IMG/VR virus record: IMGVR_UViG_3300035698_002650 | Span: 1-41,090 of that record | Direction: 5' to 3' (one strand) | DNA from: a virus | Length of the DNA: 41,090 nucleotides | In this document: positions 7,897 to 16,097 of the stretch, piece by piece | Numbering within the stretch: the stretch's first letter is position 1 | Layout of the letters: each line of letters begins with the position of its first letter | Position numbers and translations under genes: made by a program | Notes under the pieces: model-generated | The model's input: the letters and a program-made list of their open reading frames with translations, nothing else | What the model was told of the DNA's origin: nothing | The model's database searches: none

Positions 7897-8435
7897 GTGT
7901 AATTAACTGGTACCAAACAATTCCAGAACTAGGCATAAAAGGTCGATATGATACACCGAAGGAATTCGACAAGATTGGGTTACCTGAAGATCTTCATGGG
8001 AAAACGGTATTGGATATTGGGTGTAATAGCGGGGCATTTATGGCAGAATGTTTAAAGAGGGGTGCAAGGTACGTCTCTGGTATAGAACCCAATCCAGAAT
8101 GGAGAATAGTGTGTGGCGGCACATTACTTGAATTGGGTTGGCATCCAGAGGAGTTTTTTATCGACGAGGCTGTATCAGAGTATGGATTTACAAAGGATCC
8201 AGATATCGTATTGTTACTTTCAGTACTTCACCTTGATGAGAACCCAGACCCGCAGCCGATACTGAATGATGCTTGGAAGAGAACAAAAGAACTTTTAATA
8301 GTGGAGATTAACGACCGATTACAGAAAGTACCAATTAAATTACCCAAAGGAGCTGTGAAATATGGAACGAACAAGGATAATCGTACCGTCTGGCACTGTT
8401 ATAAAGGTAAAAATAAAAGATCTAAGGGTAAGTAG
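7893..8435 (+). CDS. SAM-dependent methyltransferase, class I
   Basis: The 180-residue protein starts with ATGA overlapping the previous stop. Motif I is TVLDIGCNSGAFM, followed by GARYVSGIEPNPEW with the acidic SAM-ribose ligand, and DIVLLLSVLHLDENPDP as motif IV. The C-terminus ends in a short strand VWHCYKG that matches the end of the kinase-like/methyltransferase fusion at 9933-10985 (IYHCYK). The two methyltransferase domains may therefore be paralogues or share a substrate class. Substrate unknown. Confidence 0.75.
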   Translation: MSVINWYQTIPELGIKGRYDTPKEFDKIGLPEDLHGKTVLDIGCNSGAFMAECLKRGARYVSGIEPNPEWRIVCGGTLLELGWHPEEFFIDEAVSEYGFTKDPDIVLLLSVLHLDENPDPQPILNDAWKRTKELLIVEINDRLQKVPIKLPKGAVKYGTNKDNRTVWHCYKGKNKRSKGK

Positions 8436-8748
8436 TGAGGATGCTTGGCATGACGAATATATAAAAAAGAACGGAGACAGTATTGCTAAATCTGTAATGG
8501 TAGAGGTTTACAGGGGGAATATTAAACCGCTAAAGGATTGGTGTGAGAGTCGAGAAATGGACTGGAGGTGGAAAGTGTGGCAGTTATTCTTAGTGTATAA
8601 GCTAGTAACTGAAAAAGGTCAGATGGAACCGATACGAATTTACAGGAATTACAAGATCAATACAGGACACAAACGGTCGAGTGCAATGTGGGTCATGGGA
8701 AAGAAAGAAATAGAAGCGGAAGTAGTACCAGATAACTTTAAACTTTGA
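8362..8748 (+). CDS. ParB/sulfiredoxin-fold protein
   Basis: The start lies 74 bases inside the previous gene and is supported by AAAGGAG at 8346-8352, a real Shine-Dalgarno. The 128-residue protein begins with a KIKDLRVS strand. Near its end are QMEPIRIYRNYKINTGHKRSSAMWVMGKKEIEAEVV, the ParB N-domain signature with a GHKR turn in place of GERR and a following helix. The long insertion between the two halves is unusual. ParB-fold proteins in phages bind DNA or act as CTPase or nuclease-like partners of methylases. The role here is not known. Confidence 0.65.
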   Translation: MERTRIIVPSGTVIKVKIKDLRVSSEDAWHDEYIKKNGDSIAKSVMVEVYRGNIKPLKDWCESREMDWRWKVWQLFLVYKLVTEKGQMEPIRIYRNYKINTGHKRSSAMWVMGKKEIEAEVVPDNFKL

Positions 8749-8752
8749 GGCT

Positions 8753-9610
8753 ATGTCAAGTATAGGTTGCTTCATCACTGCAGGAAATGAGAGAGTACAT
8801 CCTTTAGACAGGGGGGATTCTCTTGAGGCTTGCATAAAAAGCTGTTGTGATGTTTCTGACGAAGTGGTTTTGGTGAGTGGTCATGAACTAGACATTAGGT
8901 TAGTAGCATTGACACATAAATATCCTAAACTAGCGTTGATAGAACGGTTGTGGCCGTATGAATTCGATTGGTCTGAATTGCCCAGGGCTATGAATTTCGG
9001 TTATAGTTACCTTGACACTGACTGGGCTCTAAGAATAGATACAGATTATATATTTCATGAGGACGACACAGACAGGATTAAAAAGACGCTTAATAAGCTT
9101 GGGGACTATCCAGTTGCAACATTCCAGAAGTTTAGCTTTGTACTCCATGACAAGTGTTACCAGAAAGGTGGGTTACCAATAGCGATAAACAAACGCCTTG
9201 TAGGAGCCCAGTATGCCTTTGGACTGGCAACAAACAAAAAAACAGACCTATGTTACCCCATACGGGCTACCGGCTCGAATAGGGGTATCCCAGAGGGCCG
9301 TTATGAACCAGAGAAATTTGGAAGGACTGGGGTGGCGGTTTATAACTACGACTACAGTTTCAAGACTTTAGAACAAACCAAGGAAGAGTTTTGGAGGTTC
9401 TCACAAGCGTACCACAGTTATTTCGGAGAGTGGAAGTGGGGAAATACCAAGGAGAAGTCGTTTTTAAAGTTTATTGAAATGATGAACGGCCGATTAGGTA
9501 AGTGTAATTATGAGATTGGGGATAGAAGGACTCATCCCAAATACATACAAAACGACATAGATAATTTAAGTGAGGACCAATTCGCAAAGAATGGTTGGAA
9601 TAGACTATGA
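8753..9610 (+). CDS. Glycosyltransferase-like, GT-A fold (GT2-like)
   Basis: The 285-residue protein starts with IGCFITAGNER, the first strand typical of GT2 domains, then SDEVVLVSGHELDIRLVAL. RAMNFGYSYLDTDWALRIDTDYIFHEDD carries the NxG helix and a DTD metal/nucleotide-binding triad around residue 99. The C-terminal half is less familiar, with aromatic-rich WRFSQAYHSYFGEWKWG. It would transfer a sugar from a nucleotide donor. Glycosyltransferases of this kind with unusual C-termini occur in phage and capsule loci. Acceptor unknown. Confidence 0.7.
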   Translation: MSSIGCFITAGNERVHPLDRGDSLEACIKSCCDVSDEVVLVSGHELDIRLVALTHKYPKLALIERLWPYEFDWSELPRAMNFGYSYLDTDWALRIDTDYIFHEDDTDRIKKTLNKLGDYPVATFQKFSFVLHDKCYQKGGLPIAINKRLVGAQYAFGLATNKKTDLCYPIRATGSNRGIPEGRYEPEKFGRTGVAVYNYDYSFKTLEQTKEEFWRFSQAYHSYFGEWKWGNTKEKSFLKFIEMMNGRLGKCNYEIGDRRTHPKYIQNDIDNLSEDQFAKNGWNRL

Positions 9611-9936
9611 AAAAACTAGATATATTCGAGGATGCTAAGAATTTAGATATTGTAGATTTCTCCGAGAAGGAAAGGGTAAAGAGGTTAATGTTTGACAATG
9701 CCAAGTTAACAGATCATGGTGTTGAGGTTTACGTACATTATTATATAAGGATTGGGAAGCAAGAGGGGTGGTCTTCGGTACAATTTGTTTCCAGATTAGG
9801 TGAGATGAAACTAGGTACAGAGGAGAAATTTATTGGGTGGGGAATGAAGAAAATGGAGGAAGTTTTTAATAGTCCACCTTCTAAGGATGGTGAAGATGTT
9901 GAGGTTATATCAAATAAGATTGCATTTCTAAAATGA
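9607..9936 (+). CDS. Hypothetical protein
   Basis: The 109-residue protein overlaps both neighbours by four bases (ATGA junctions). It is mainly helical (EKERVKRLMFDNA, VYVHYYIRIGKQEGW, KKMEEVFNSP), with no membrane segment and no recognised motif. Its tight coupling between a glycosyltransferase-like gene and the kinase-like/methyltransferase fusion suggests an accessory role in the same pathway, which is inference from position. Confidence 0.55.
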   Translation: MKKLDIFEDAKNLDIVDFSEKERVKRLMFDNAKLTDHGVEVYVHYYIRIGKQEGWSSVQFVSRLGEMKLGTEEKFIGWGMKKMEEVFNSPPSKDGEDVEVISNKIAFLK

Positions 9937-10985
9937 AAGAGTATGAAATATCACAAAGAAAGGGTAAGCATTGTGTAATAATGGGTCACCCAGACGACAG
10001 TAATAAGATACTTAAGGTGTTTACAGCGTATCCACAGAAAGACTGGGAGGGGTTAGAAGAAATGCGTTGGGGAGACTTACCAGCAAGGGGACAGCCGAGT
10101 ATGTCGGTCAAACTGATTGAAGCTACTAAAATACAAAACATTTGCTGGATGCACGATTTGGCACCGAGGGTTTATGAAATAGTTCGGGTCACGGAGGGAA
10201 AGTATAAGTACTACGCACAAGTAATAGAAGACCTAGGAGACAATCACGCAGAGAGTCAGGATAAAGCTCAGGAAGTGTACAACAAGGTTAAGGAGCTAGG
10301 AAAGATTTATGGGTTTGGTAATGAGAAGGACGACGTAAGTACAAGGGACGTAATGCAGGGCATGTTGGTTGACTTTAACACGTTTCATTTTAAGGAAGGG
10401 TATTTAGACAAGGTTAAAGACAAGTACTGTGAGTATGCAAAATATGGAGACAAGATTTATTATCATCCAATTTCAGAATGGGGTTTAACAGGTTCACCAA
10501 GAAAAGTGAGTAGGTTTGAGCAAATGGGACTTGATAAGATAGATTTTAAGAACATGAATGTCTTAGATTTAGGCTGTGCAGGCGGTATGGTATGCAGGTA
10601 CGCAAAGGACAGAGGTGCAAGTAGTGTATTGGGCATAGATTACCCTGGTTGTGGCACACCAGATCCGATTAAAGGAGCGTATCTTTCAAGTAATATGTTG
10701 GGCTATTGGGATATTAACTATCTTGAACGTGATATGACTAAATGGTCTGGTAATTACTTACCAAAAGCCGACATTGTGCTTTACTTGAGTATAAATTATC
10801 ATATCGGAATACCAGAATGGTTGCCGCGAGTTACCGAGGAAGTGTGCATATTTGAGGACAATTCTAAGAATAGGGATGCAAAGGCAGTATTGGAAAAGAT
10901 GTTTAGAAAGGTTGAGTACATAGGTGGGACGACTGACCATGCAACTGAAGATAACCCGAAATTAATATATCATTGTTATAAATGA
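9933..10985 (+). CDS. Kinase-like domain fused to SAM methyltransferase
   Basis: This is a 350-residue two-domain protein. Residues 1-165 look like a small protein-kinase-like/aminoglycoside-kinase-like fold: KILKVF (Lys28 in strand 3), a hinge-like YAQVIEDLG (94-102), and GMLVDFNTF (143-151) in the place of the metal-binding DFG strand. The usual HxD...N catalytic loop is not evident, so it may be a pseudokinase or substrate-binding module. Residues 195-350 are a class I methyltransferase: NVLDLGCAGGM (motif I, about 209-219), SSVLGIDYPG, DIVLYLSINYHIG (motif IV) and a final YHCYK strand. Coupled kinase and methyltransferase suggests sequential modification of one sugar or base, but the substrate is unknown. 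Confidence 0.65.
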   Translation: MKEYEISQRKGKHCVIMGHPDDSNKILKVFTAYPQKDWEGLEEMRWGDLPARGQPSMSVKLIEATKIQNICWMHDLAPRVYEIVRVTEGKYKYYAQVIEDLGDNHAESQDKAQEVYNKVKELGKIYGFGNEKDDVSTRDVMQGMLVDFNTFHFKEGYLDKVKDKYCEYAKYGDKIYYHPISEWGLTGSPRKVSRFEQMGLDKIDFKNMNVLDLGCAGGMVCRYAKDRGASSVLGIDYPGCGTPDPIKGAYLSSNMLGYWDINYLERDMTKWSGNYLPKADIVLYLSINYHIGIPEWLPRVTEEVCIFEDNSKNRDAKAVLEKMFRKVEYIGGTTDHATEDNPKLIYHCYK

Positions 10986-11473
10986 AAATACATTCAAAAG
11001 AAATAGTACATTTACCGTGGTCAAGACTTGGTAATTGGAAACAGGAACTGAGAGGGGTGAGAAACTGTATTGCGGTACTTCATGCAGATGAAGCAATAAA
11101 GACAGGGATTGGTACTGCGGATATAGAATATATTGTTGAGAATGATATTACATTAGCGATTGAGAATGTTAGGAATACAAAATACAATAACATTGGGTGT
11201 ACAAAGGATCAGGTTGTGAGGATAATAGATGGATTACCAACCAGTAACTTTGGATTGTGTTATGATACTGCACACGGGAGGATCAACAACGAGGATATAT
11301 TCGTATGGAGTGATGTGGCGGACAGGATTGCACTATTCCATTTTGCGGACAGTATTGGTGTTAAATGTGGACAACCGATTGGTAGTGGAGAAGTGGATTT
11401 TGTAAGGGTATTTGAATTTATGAGAGAACACTACAAGAATCCAATTCCGATAATTTATGAAATAGGCGGATAA
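10982..11473 (+). CDS. Sugar isomerase/epimerase-like TIM-barrel, short
   Basis: The 163-residue protein matches the C-terminal two thirds of xylose-isomerase-like/AP-endonuclease-2 TIM barrels: ITLAIENVRN (with a glutamate metal ligand), FGLCYDTAHGR (Asp/His ligands), RIALFHFADS (His ligand) and the GSGEVDFVRVFEF loop ending IPIIYEIGG (terminal Glu). The metal site is thus largely present. The family usually has 250-290 residues, and the first two or three beta/alpha units appear shortened. It would isomerise or epimerise a sugar or sugar acid. The start overlaps the previous stop (ATGA). Confidence 0.7.
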   Translation: MKIHSKEIVHLPWSRLGNWKQELRGVRNCIAVLHADEAIKTGIGTADIEYIVENDITLAIENVRNTKYNNIGCTKDQVVRIIDGLPTSNFGLCYDTAHGRINNEDIFVWSDVADRIALFHFADSIGVKCGQPIGSGEVDFVRVFEFMREHYKNPIPIIYEIGG

Positions 11474-11892
11474 TGTTGACCAAACAAATTTACAAGCAGT
11501 GGTTGTATACAGATAGGTTAAAGGAGTTTGAAAAGGAGCATAATTTTTCAGAACAGACGTTGGGGAAGATTAACGGGAATTTACGGTGTAGGTATTGCAA
11601 GGAGGTGGTTGATGAGAAAGACTTTGACAAAACAAGTACGTATTGGTGGCCTTACGTTTGGTATGTGTGTCACAAAGCCTGTAAGGTAGAAGGTGAGAGG
11701 GACGAGGCGTATGAGTGTCAAAAGGTAGATGCTGATTGTAATGACTGCAAATACTTTAACAGGGAAGAAGTTAGTTTGAACGGTGATGTATGGACAGGGG
11801 TTTGTAGTAAGACTGGTAAAAAAGTCAAGGGATGTCCCAACACAAGTACTGGACACGATTGTTTTGAACATAGAAAGGATAATTTATTATAA
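11473..11892 (+). CDS. Cys-rich zinc-binding phage protein
   Basis: The 139-residue protein has a first CxxC pair (RCRYCKE, about 37-40), then YVCHKAC, and a second module beginning DADCNDCKYFNR (about 81-92) and closing with GVCSKTG, KGCPN and DCFEHR. The DCNDC-plus-CFEHR arrangement recurs in small phage proteins of unknown role. It probably binds two or more zinc ions and may contact nucleic acid. It starts on the A of the previous TAA. Confidence 0.65.
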   Translation: MLTKQIYKQWLYTDRLKEFEKEHNFSEQTLGKINGNLRCRYCKEVVDEKDFDKTSTYWWPYVWYVCHKACKVEGERDEAYECQKVDADCNDCKYFNREEVSLNGDVWTGVCSKTGKKVKGCPNTSTGHDCFEHRKDNLL

Positions 11893-11899
11893 CAAGTGT

Positions 11900-12136
11900 A
11901 TGAAAATAACAATGACCATAGAGGATGAGCAATTTAAGACGTGGGAAAATAGTAAGGGGAATTCAAAGTTAGTTGCAGCGATTGAGTTGGAAGACGATAC
12001 GGAATGGTGGAAGGATGGTAAAATATTGTGGCAAATGATAGCAGGGATGATTATTGATATATCCGAAAGAGAGGAGAGTTTTGTTCTACCAAAGTTTGTA
12101 CAAGAGTATAAAGAATTCTTAAAAGGAAAATCATAA
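11900..12136 (+). CDS. Hypothetical small acidic protein
   Basis: The ATG at 11900 is preferred, giving 78 residues; an earlier in-frame start would overlap the zinc-protein gene by 110 bases. The protein is acidic with strand MKITMTIEDEQFKTW, then a helix (ILWQMIAGMIIDISE) and a basic C-terminal helix. No recognised family. It ends the gene string before the 12.2-kb tandem duplication and probable promoter. Confidence 0.5.
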   Translation: MKITMTIEDEQFKTWENSKGNSKLVAAIELEDDTEWWKDGKILWQMIAGMIIDISEREESFVLPKFVQEYKEFLKGKS

Positions 12137-12147
12137 TAATGAATCGG

Positions 12148-12233
12148 GAAGTATATATTTGTTATAAATAATTTGTTATAATTTAATCATGAAGTATATA
12201 TTTGTTATAAATAATTTGTTATAATTTAATCAT
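12148..12233 (+). repeat. 43-bp perfect tandem duplication
   Basis: Two exact 43-bp copies lie head to tail (12148-12190 and 12191-12233), with the first four bases of a third. Each holds TATATATTTG, TATAAATA and TGTTATAATTTAATCATG, so both a promoter-like box and an ATG are duplicated. Only the second ATG (12232) opens the long gene; the first (12189) opens an 11-codon frame that ends within copy two. Confidence 0.95.
12217..12225 (+). promoter_or_regulatory. Extended -10 promoter candidate
   Basis: TGTTATAAT is a perfect extended -10 (TGnTATAAT) at 12217-12225, and the same box occurs 43 bases upstream at 12174-12182. Transcription would be expected to begin about seven bases after the box, on or next to the A of the ATG at 12232, giving a leaderless or nearly leaderless mRNA. 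No good -35 is visible at 17 bases, as is normal for extended -10 promoters. This is sequence evidence only. Confidence 0.55.
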
Positions 12234-13944
12234 GAAGATAGCTTTAGTATATGATAAACCGCAGAGCGCTATTCACAGACTTTGTCTGTCGATAATCAAA
12301 CACAACCCACATTTAGAATTTATTAGTGTTCCGTTACATCCCAAGAGAGCCGATCAAGTACAGATCGACAATGCAAAGAAAGCATTTAAAGAGTGTGATA
12401 TTTTACATGTTGCTTATTGGAAGTCTGGATTACGCATGAGGGAAGTGGTCAACCCGTTAGAATGGGAGCAGAAGAAGAAGATACTTTGCCACTATAATCC
12501 GTATGACGTGGCGTTAACCAGAAAGCGTGCAGGAGACCTTGAGGGGTTGATTGAATGGACTGGTAAAGACGAGGATTCGGTCGCTAAATGGGGAGACATG
12601 TTTGATATTGTTATTGTTGGTAATAGTTCAATGTGGGCTGAATACCCAGTTGCAAGACATATTAGTTACGGTATAGATTTAGACTTCTGGACGTACAAGG
12701 AAGAGTACACAGAAGAGAAAGTAGTTAACATGGTAGTGGCAAGGATAGAGGGTAAAAAGGGCTGTTTAGAAGTTGCTAAAGCGTGTAAGGAGCTAGGGTA
12801 TAAGTTTGTTTTAGTAGGCAGGATTTCAAAAAGAGATTATTTCGATGAGGTGGCTAATGTTTACAAGGACGACAAGGTCAAAGGGACTGGTACGTTCGAG
12901 TTTAAAGAGAATATTACTGACGAGGAGTTAAAAGACGTCTATCATAGTTCAGCAATACACGTTTGTAATAGTATAGACGCCTTTGAGAGTGGCACCTTAC
13001 CTTTATTGGAGGCTATGGCCAGTGGTTGCCCTGTATTAACTAGAAACATCGGTCATGTACCAGATGTATGTAACGACTCCATGAGTAATATGGTAGTCCG
13101 TAAGGGCGAGCAGAGTGATGTAGAAGACCTTAAAAGGGAACTAAAGGGATTAATGGGTAATATTGCGGTACGCCAGAACATACGTAAAAAAGGGTGGGAC
13201 ACTGTAAAGAATTGGGGTTGTAAGAGAATGGCTTGGAAGTTTGAAAAACTTTACTACGAACTAGTAAGTAGTGGGATGCCGTTTGTTTCTGTGATTATAC
13301 CTACCAAGGACAAGCCAGACGTATTAGTGAAGTGTCTTTCAAAAATGGTTGTTCAGGATTACTTGCCAATGGAAATAGTTATTGCAGACAGTGGAGACAC
13401 GCCGTTTGACATTGAGCTTTACAAGAAGTCTGTTATGGACAAAGTAGGAAAAGCTGGTTTGGACTTGAAACTACCGCCTATAAAATACTTACACTTTGAC
13501 AACAAGGGTGAGTACACGCTTGCAAAGGCTAGGAATCTGGCCGTATTAAGGGCAAGTGGTGACACACTAGTGTTCTGTGACGAGAGAATCGGTGTAGAGC
13601 AAAACGCTGTTGGTGAGTTTGTGAAAGCTATATTAACGAATGAAGGTGCTTGGTTCTGGGGTCAGAAGGACGGTTGTGACAAGAGCTTTGTAGAAAACTG
13701 GTCTTGTGTAAAACGCAAGGTATTGATAGCCCACGGTATGTTTAACGAGAGTATTTGCAGTACATACGGTTGTATGACACAAGAAATCAGGACACGTATG
13801 GAAGGAATGGACTACGGTAAGGTACCTTTTGCTTATGTAGCGAGTGCTAGGGCTAAAGGGCTAGGAAAAGCGACTGGTAGAAAGAAGCGTAGGGCAGAAA
13901 TTATAGAGTCTAAGGACAAGTTATATAAGTTATACAAACTCTAG
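12232..13944 (+). CDS. Bifunctional glycosyltransferase, GT4 + GT2 fusion
   Basis: This 570-residue protein has two domains. Residues 1-345 are a GT-B (GT4-like) transferase: an ISYGIDLDFW inter-lobe motif, VVARIEGKKGCLEVAKAC, KFVLVGRISK and ESGTLPLLEAMASGCPVLTRN carrying the EX7E-type donor site. Residues 348-560 are a GT-A (GT2-like) domain starting PFVSVIIPTKDKPDVL, with MEIVIADSGD, TLAKARNLAVLRASGDTLVFCDER. The acidic triad of the GT2 half is CDER rather than DxD. Such fusions add two sugars in sequence. The ATG follows the duplicated promoter. Its last bases sit one base before the next gene's start. Confidence 0.8.
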   Translation: MKIALVYDKPQSAIHRLCLSIIKHNPHLEFISVPLHPKRADQVQIDNAKKAFKECDILHVAYWKSGLRMREVVNPLEWEQKKKILCHYNPYDVALTRKRAGDLEGLIEWTGKDEDSVAKWGDMFDIVIVGNSSMWAEYPVARHISYGIDLDFWTYKEEYTEEKVVNMVVARIEGKKGCLEVAKACKELGYKFVLVGRISKRDYFDEVANVYKDDKVKGTGTFEFKENITDEELKDVYHSSAIHVCNSIDAFESGTLPLLEAMASGCPVLTRNIGHVPDVCNDSMSNMVVRKGEQSDVEDLKRELKGLMGNIAVRQNIRKKGWDTVKNWGCKRMAWKFEKLYYELVSSGMPFVSVIIPTKDKPDVLVKCLSKMVVQDYLPMEIVIADSGDTPFDIELYKKSVMDKVGKAGLDLKLPPIKYLHFDNKGEYTLAKARNLAVLRASGDTLVFCDERIGVEQNAVGEFVKAILTNEGAWFWGQKDGCDKSFVENWSCVKRKVLIAHGMFNESICSTYGCMTQEIRTRMEGMDYGKVPFAYVASARAKGLGKATGRKKRRAEIIESKDKLYKLYKL

Positions 13945-13945
13945 T

Positions 13946-15130
13946 ATGAAGAAGATTCTTAATAAGGACGGTATGATAGAAGTCAAAGACCGCCCTAAAG
14001 GTTTGAAAGTGCTTGGTGTTGTTTGGCACACCGTACACAATAGGAATTTGGCTATGTTACCATTCTTTGAGGAATACGATTTCATGGTAGAGCCTTGGAG
14101 GGGTGGGTTTGCTAGGAGTCAAAGACCTTTCCCAGACAATTGTAAGTACGTAAACACGTTTAAAGCTGGTCATTACGACTTTGCGTTGTTACACTTAGAC
14201 CAACAGTCATTGTTAATGGAGAGTGACGGCAAGGGTGTTTCAGGGGACAGTAGGGCCAAGAGTAAAACACTCGACGAAATGATAGCAATGGTGAAAAGGG
14301 TAGACCCTGATTTGCCGATAGTAATAATTAATCACCACACACCGTTTCATGACACTAGGCCGACACACGAGGTCATAGAGCGATGCAAAAAGAAGGTTGG
14401 TGATGCATATATGATTTGTAATAGTTACCAAGCTCAAAAACAATGGGGATTTGGTGATGTTATAACGCATGGGCTGCACGCAGAAGAATGGGGGTTTGAC
14501 GTTAAAAGGTTTAAGCTTACAGGAGAGTATGTAGTACCAGTTAAAGAACCGAGAGTAGTTATTGTATTGTCTAATGGTGGTATGGAACTCGCTTACAGGA
14601 GAGTTTTTGCAAGAGAAGTATGTAAAATACTTGAGGAATACGGTATTGACTGGCAGTGGATTAGTGTTAACAAGAAACAGTTTGGCAATTTCGACGATTA
14701 CAGAGACTACATGGCAAAAAGTTTAGTACACTTCTTCCCCGCTTGGCAATCGCCTAGACCCCGCTCTCGGACCGAAGGTCAATTGTCGGGGCAATGTATA
14801 GTAACAACACCATATCATGACGCAGACACTATTTTTAACAGTGGTAAGTTAGTACAGAAATTCGATATAGACAAGGTTGTTGAAGAACACATAGAATGGA
14901 ACGAGAACACTAACGGGTTCTTGACTAGTACGGCGGTTAAAAAAGACCCCCGTATGATGGACAATCCACAGACTACGGCTGACTTAATAAGGTACTTATT
15001 AGTAGAAAGGCCTGACATAGCCTTAGAAGTGGGCAAAAGGGGTCAGCAGTATGCAAGAGATAATTTTAATGCAGAGGGTTTTGCAAAGCAATGGGAGAAG
15101 TTCCTAAAGGACAAAGGGATATGGAAATAG
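13946..15130 (+). CDS. Glycosyltransferase-like protein, GT-B fold
   Basis: The 394-residue protein has the alternating layout of a GT-B enzyme: GLKVLGVVWHTVHNRN, FALLHLDQQSLL, LPIVIINHHTPFHDTRP and MICNSYQAQ in the N-lobe, then RVVIVLSNGGMELAYRRVF, HFFPAWQSPRPRSRTEGQLSGQCIVTTPY in the C-lobe. The last stretch is where GT4 enzymes hold SEGFGLPxLEAMA, so the donor site is divergent. A C-terminal helix with GKRGQQYARDNFN closes the fold, as in GT4. No signal peptide. Specific activity unknown. Confidence 0.65.
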   Translation: MKKILNKDGMIEVKDRPKGLKVLGVVWHTVHNRNLAMLPFFEEYDFMVEPWRGGFARSQRPFPDNCKYVNTFKAGHYDFALLHLDQQSLLMESDGKGVSGDSRAKSKTLDEMIAMVKRVDPDLPIVIINHHTPFHDTRPTHEVIERCKKKVGDAYMICNSYQAQKQWGFGDVITHGLHAEEWGFDVKRFKLTGEYVVPVKEPRVVIVLSNGGMELAYRRVFAREVCKILEEYGIDWQWISVNKKQFGNFDDYRDYMAKSLVHFFPAWQSPRPRSRTEGQLSGQCIVTTPYHDADTIFNSGKLVQKFDIDKVVEEHIEWNENTNGFLTSTAVKKDPRMMDNPQTTADLIRYLLVERPDIALEVGKRGQQYARDNFNAEGFAKQWEKFLKDKGIWK

Positions 15131-15228
15131 GTATAATGGTTGTGGTGATATTTTTGTTATTGTCACCGATATTAATACCGTTGATATGGTTGCAAGTACT
15201 TATATTAAATATTAAGGACAAGAAATGA
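15121..15228 (+). CDS. Small single-pass membrane protein
   Basis: A 35-residue frame starts at the ATG at 15121 (10-base overlap with the previous gene) and ends with TGA overlapping the next ATG. Residues 4-29 are almost wholly hydrophobic (MVVVIFLLLSPILIPLIW), followed by KDKK, a classic one-pass segment with positive-inside C-terminus. It fills an otherwise empty 94-base gap with ATGA-type coupling on the downstream side, which argues that it is real. It could anchor a glycosyltransferase to the membrane or be part of an unrelated small-protein function. Confidence 0.55.
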   Translation: MEIGIMVVVIFLLLSPILIPLIWLQVLILNIKDKK

Positions 15229-16097
15229 AAGGAGCAATTTATACAGCAGAAAAGAAGAATGCTAGGACACCTAATTCAGTAGGGTCTAGTCGTATTCGTG
15301 GCACGTGGTTAATGAGGTACTGGCCAGAATTGACCGAATACATGATAGGCGGCGAGTACGAGTTTTGTATATTTCAAAAGGCGTGGCACAAACAATTGAT
15401 TTGTGGTGACGTTGGACTAGAAAACGGTTTTGAAGGTATAAAGATATTTGATAGTTGTGATCCAGACTGGCTAGAAAGGGAGGACGCTTTTGAATTCTAC
15501 AACGCTTGTGACGCTGTAACGTGTTCTACGAAAGCATTGCAACATTATATTCAGATGTTACTACCTGACAAGATAGTCAAGTACATACCAGACAGGGTTG
15601 ATTTAGAGGAGCACAAAAATGTTAAGGCTACTCACAGAAAGAAATTGACTGATTTGGTGTGGTTTGGGTACTCGCATAATTTCCACTACATACAAAAGTC
15701 GCTACCAGTACTTAAAAAGCACGGCATAAGATTAACGGTGTATTCTGACACGGCCATTCAATTGGGCAATGCGGACGACAGACTGTTTGAGTGGAGGAAG
15801 TATGACTATGAAAGACTCCACGACGAATTGATTAGGTTTGACGCTGCGATATTCTCAAGTGAGCGTGAAAAAGTAGACCACAGGGGACGTTTTAAGAGTC
15901 CTAACAAGCAAATTACGTGTAAAGCTTTAGGAATACCAGTAATACATAATGAAAAGGAATTGAAGCTAATGATGGATGTTGAGGCGAGGAAGAAAGCGGC
16001 CAAGGCAGGGCGTAAGTGGGTAGAAGAAGAAATGGACGTTAAGCAAAGTGTGGTAGAATACAAGAAATTAATCGAGGAGATTAAGAGTGTCAAGTAA
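15225..16097 (+). CDS. Glycosyltransferase-like protein, GT-B fold
   Basis: The 290-residue protein opens with SVGSSRIRGTWLMRYWPEL, the N-terminal loop of GT4-like transferases. It continues with GGEYEFCIFQKAW, IKIFDSCDPDW, DAVTCSTKALQHYI, KIVKYIPDRVDLEEH (the inter-lobe strand) and DLVWFGYSHNF. FDAAIFSSEREKVDHRGRFKSPNKQITCKALGIPVIHNEK is in the C-lobe donor region. The protein is short for the family. It is translationally coupled to the small membrane protein upstream. Donor and acceptor unknown. Confidence 0.65.
   Translation: MKGAIYTAEKKNARTPNSVGSSRIRGTWLMRYWPELTEYMIGGEYEFCIFQKAWHKQLICGDVGLENGFEGIKIFDSCDPDWLEREDAFEFYNACDAVTCSTKALQHYIQMLLPDKIVKYIPDRVDLEEHKNVKATHRKKLTDLVWFGYSHNFHYIQKSLPVLKKHGIRLTVYSDTAIQLGNADDRLFEWRKYDYERLHDELIRFDAAIFSSEREKVDHRGRFKSPNKQITCKALGIPVIHNEKELKLMMDVEARKKAAKAGRKWVEEEMDVKQSVVEYKKLIEEIKSVK

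Noticed and set aside
11783-11899. Earlier start for the gene ending at 12136
   Set aside because: It would overlap the zinc-protein gene by 110 bases with no ribosome-binding signal; ATG 11900 follows the gap directly.
12163-12170. T4 late-type promoter TATAAATA (also 12206 and near 19900)
   Set aside because: The octamer is likely in such AT-rich leaders, no T4-like late sigma factor is encoded here, and stronger sigma-70-type boxes are adjacent.
12150-12230. Bacteroidota-type promoter (TTTG and TAnnTTTG)
   Set aside because: TAATTTG lacks the proper spacing, while the sigma-70 boxes match exactly, so host assignment from this site is not justified.
12148-12233. CRISPR array or origin iterons
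   Set aside because: Only two adjacent copies without spacers, and the unit is better explained as a duplicated promoter and start.
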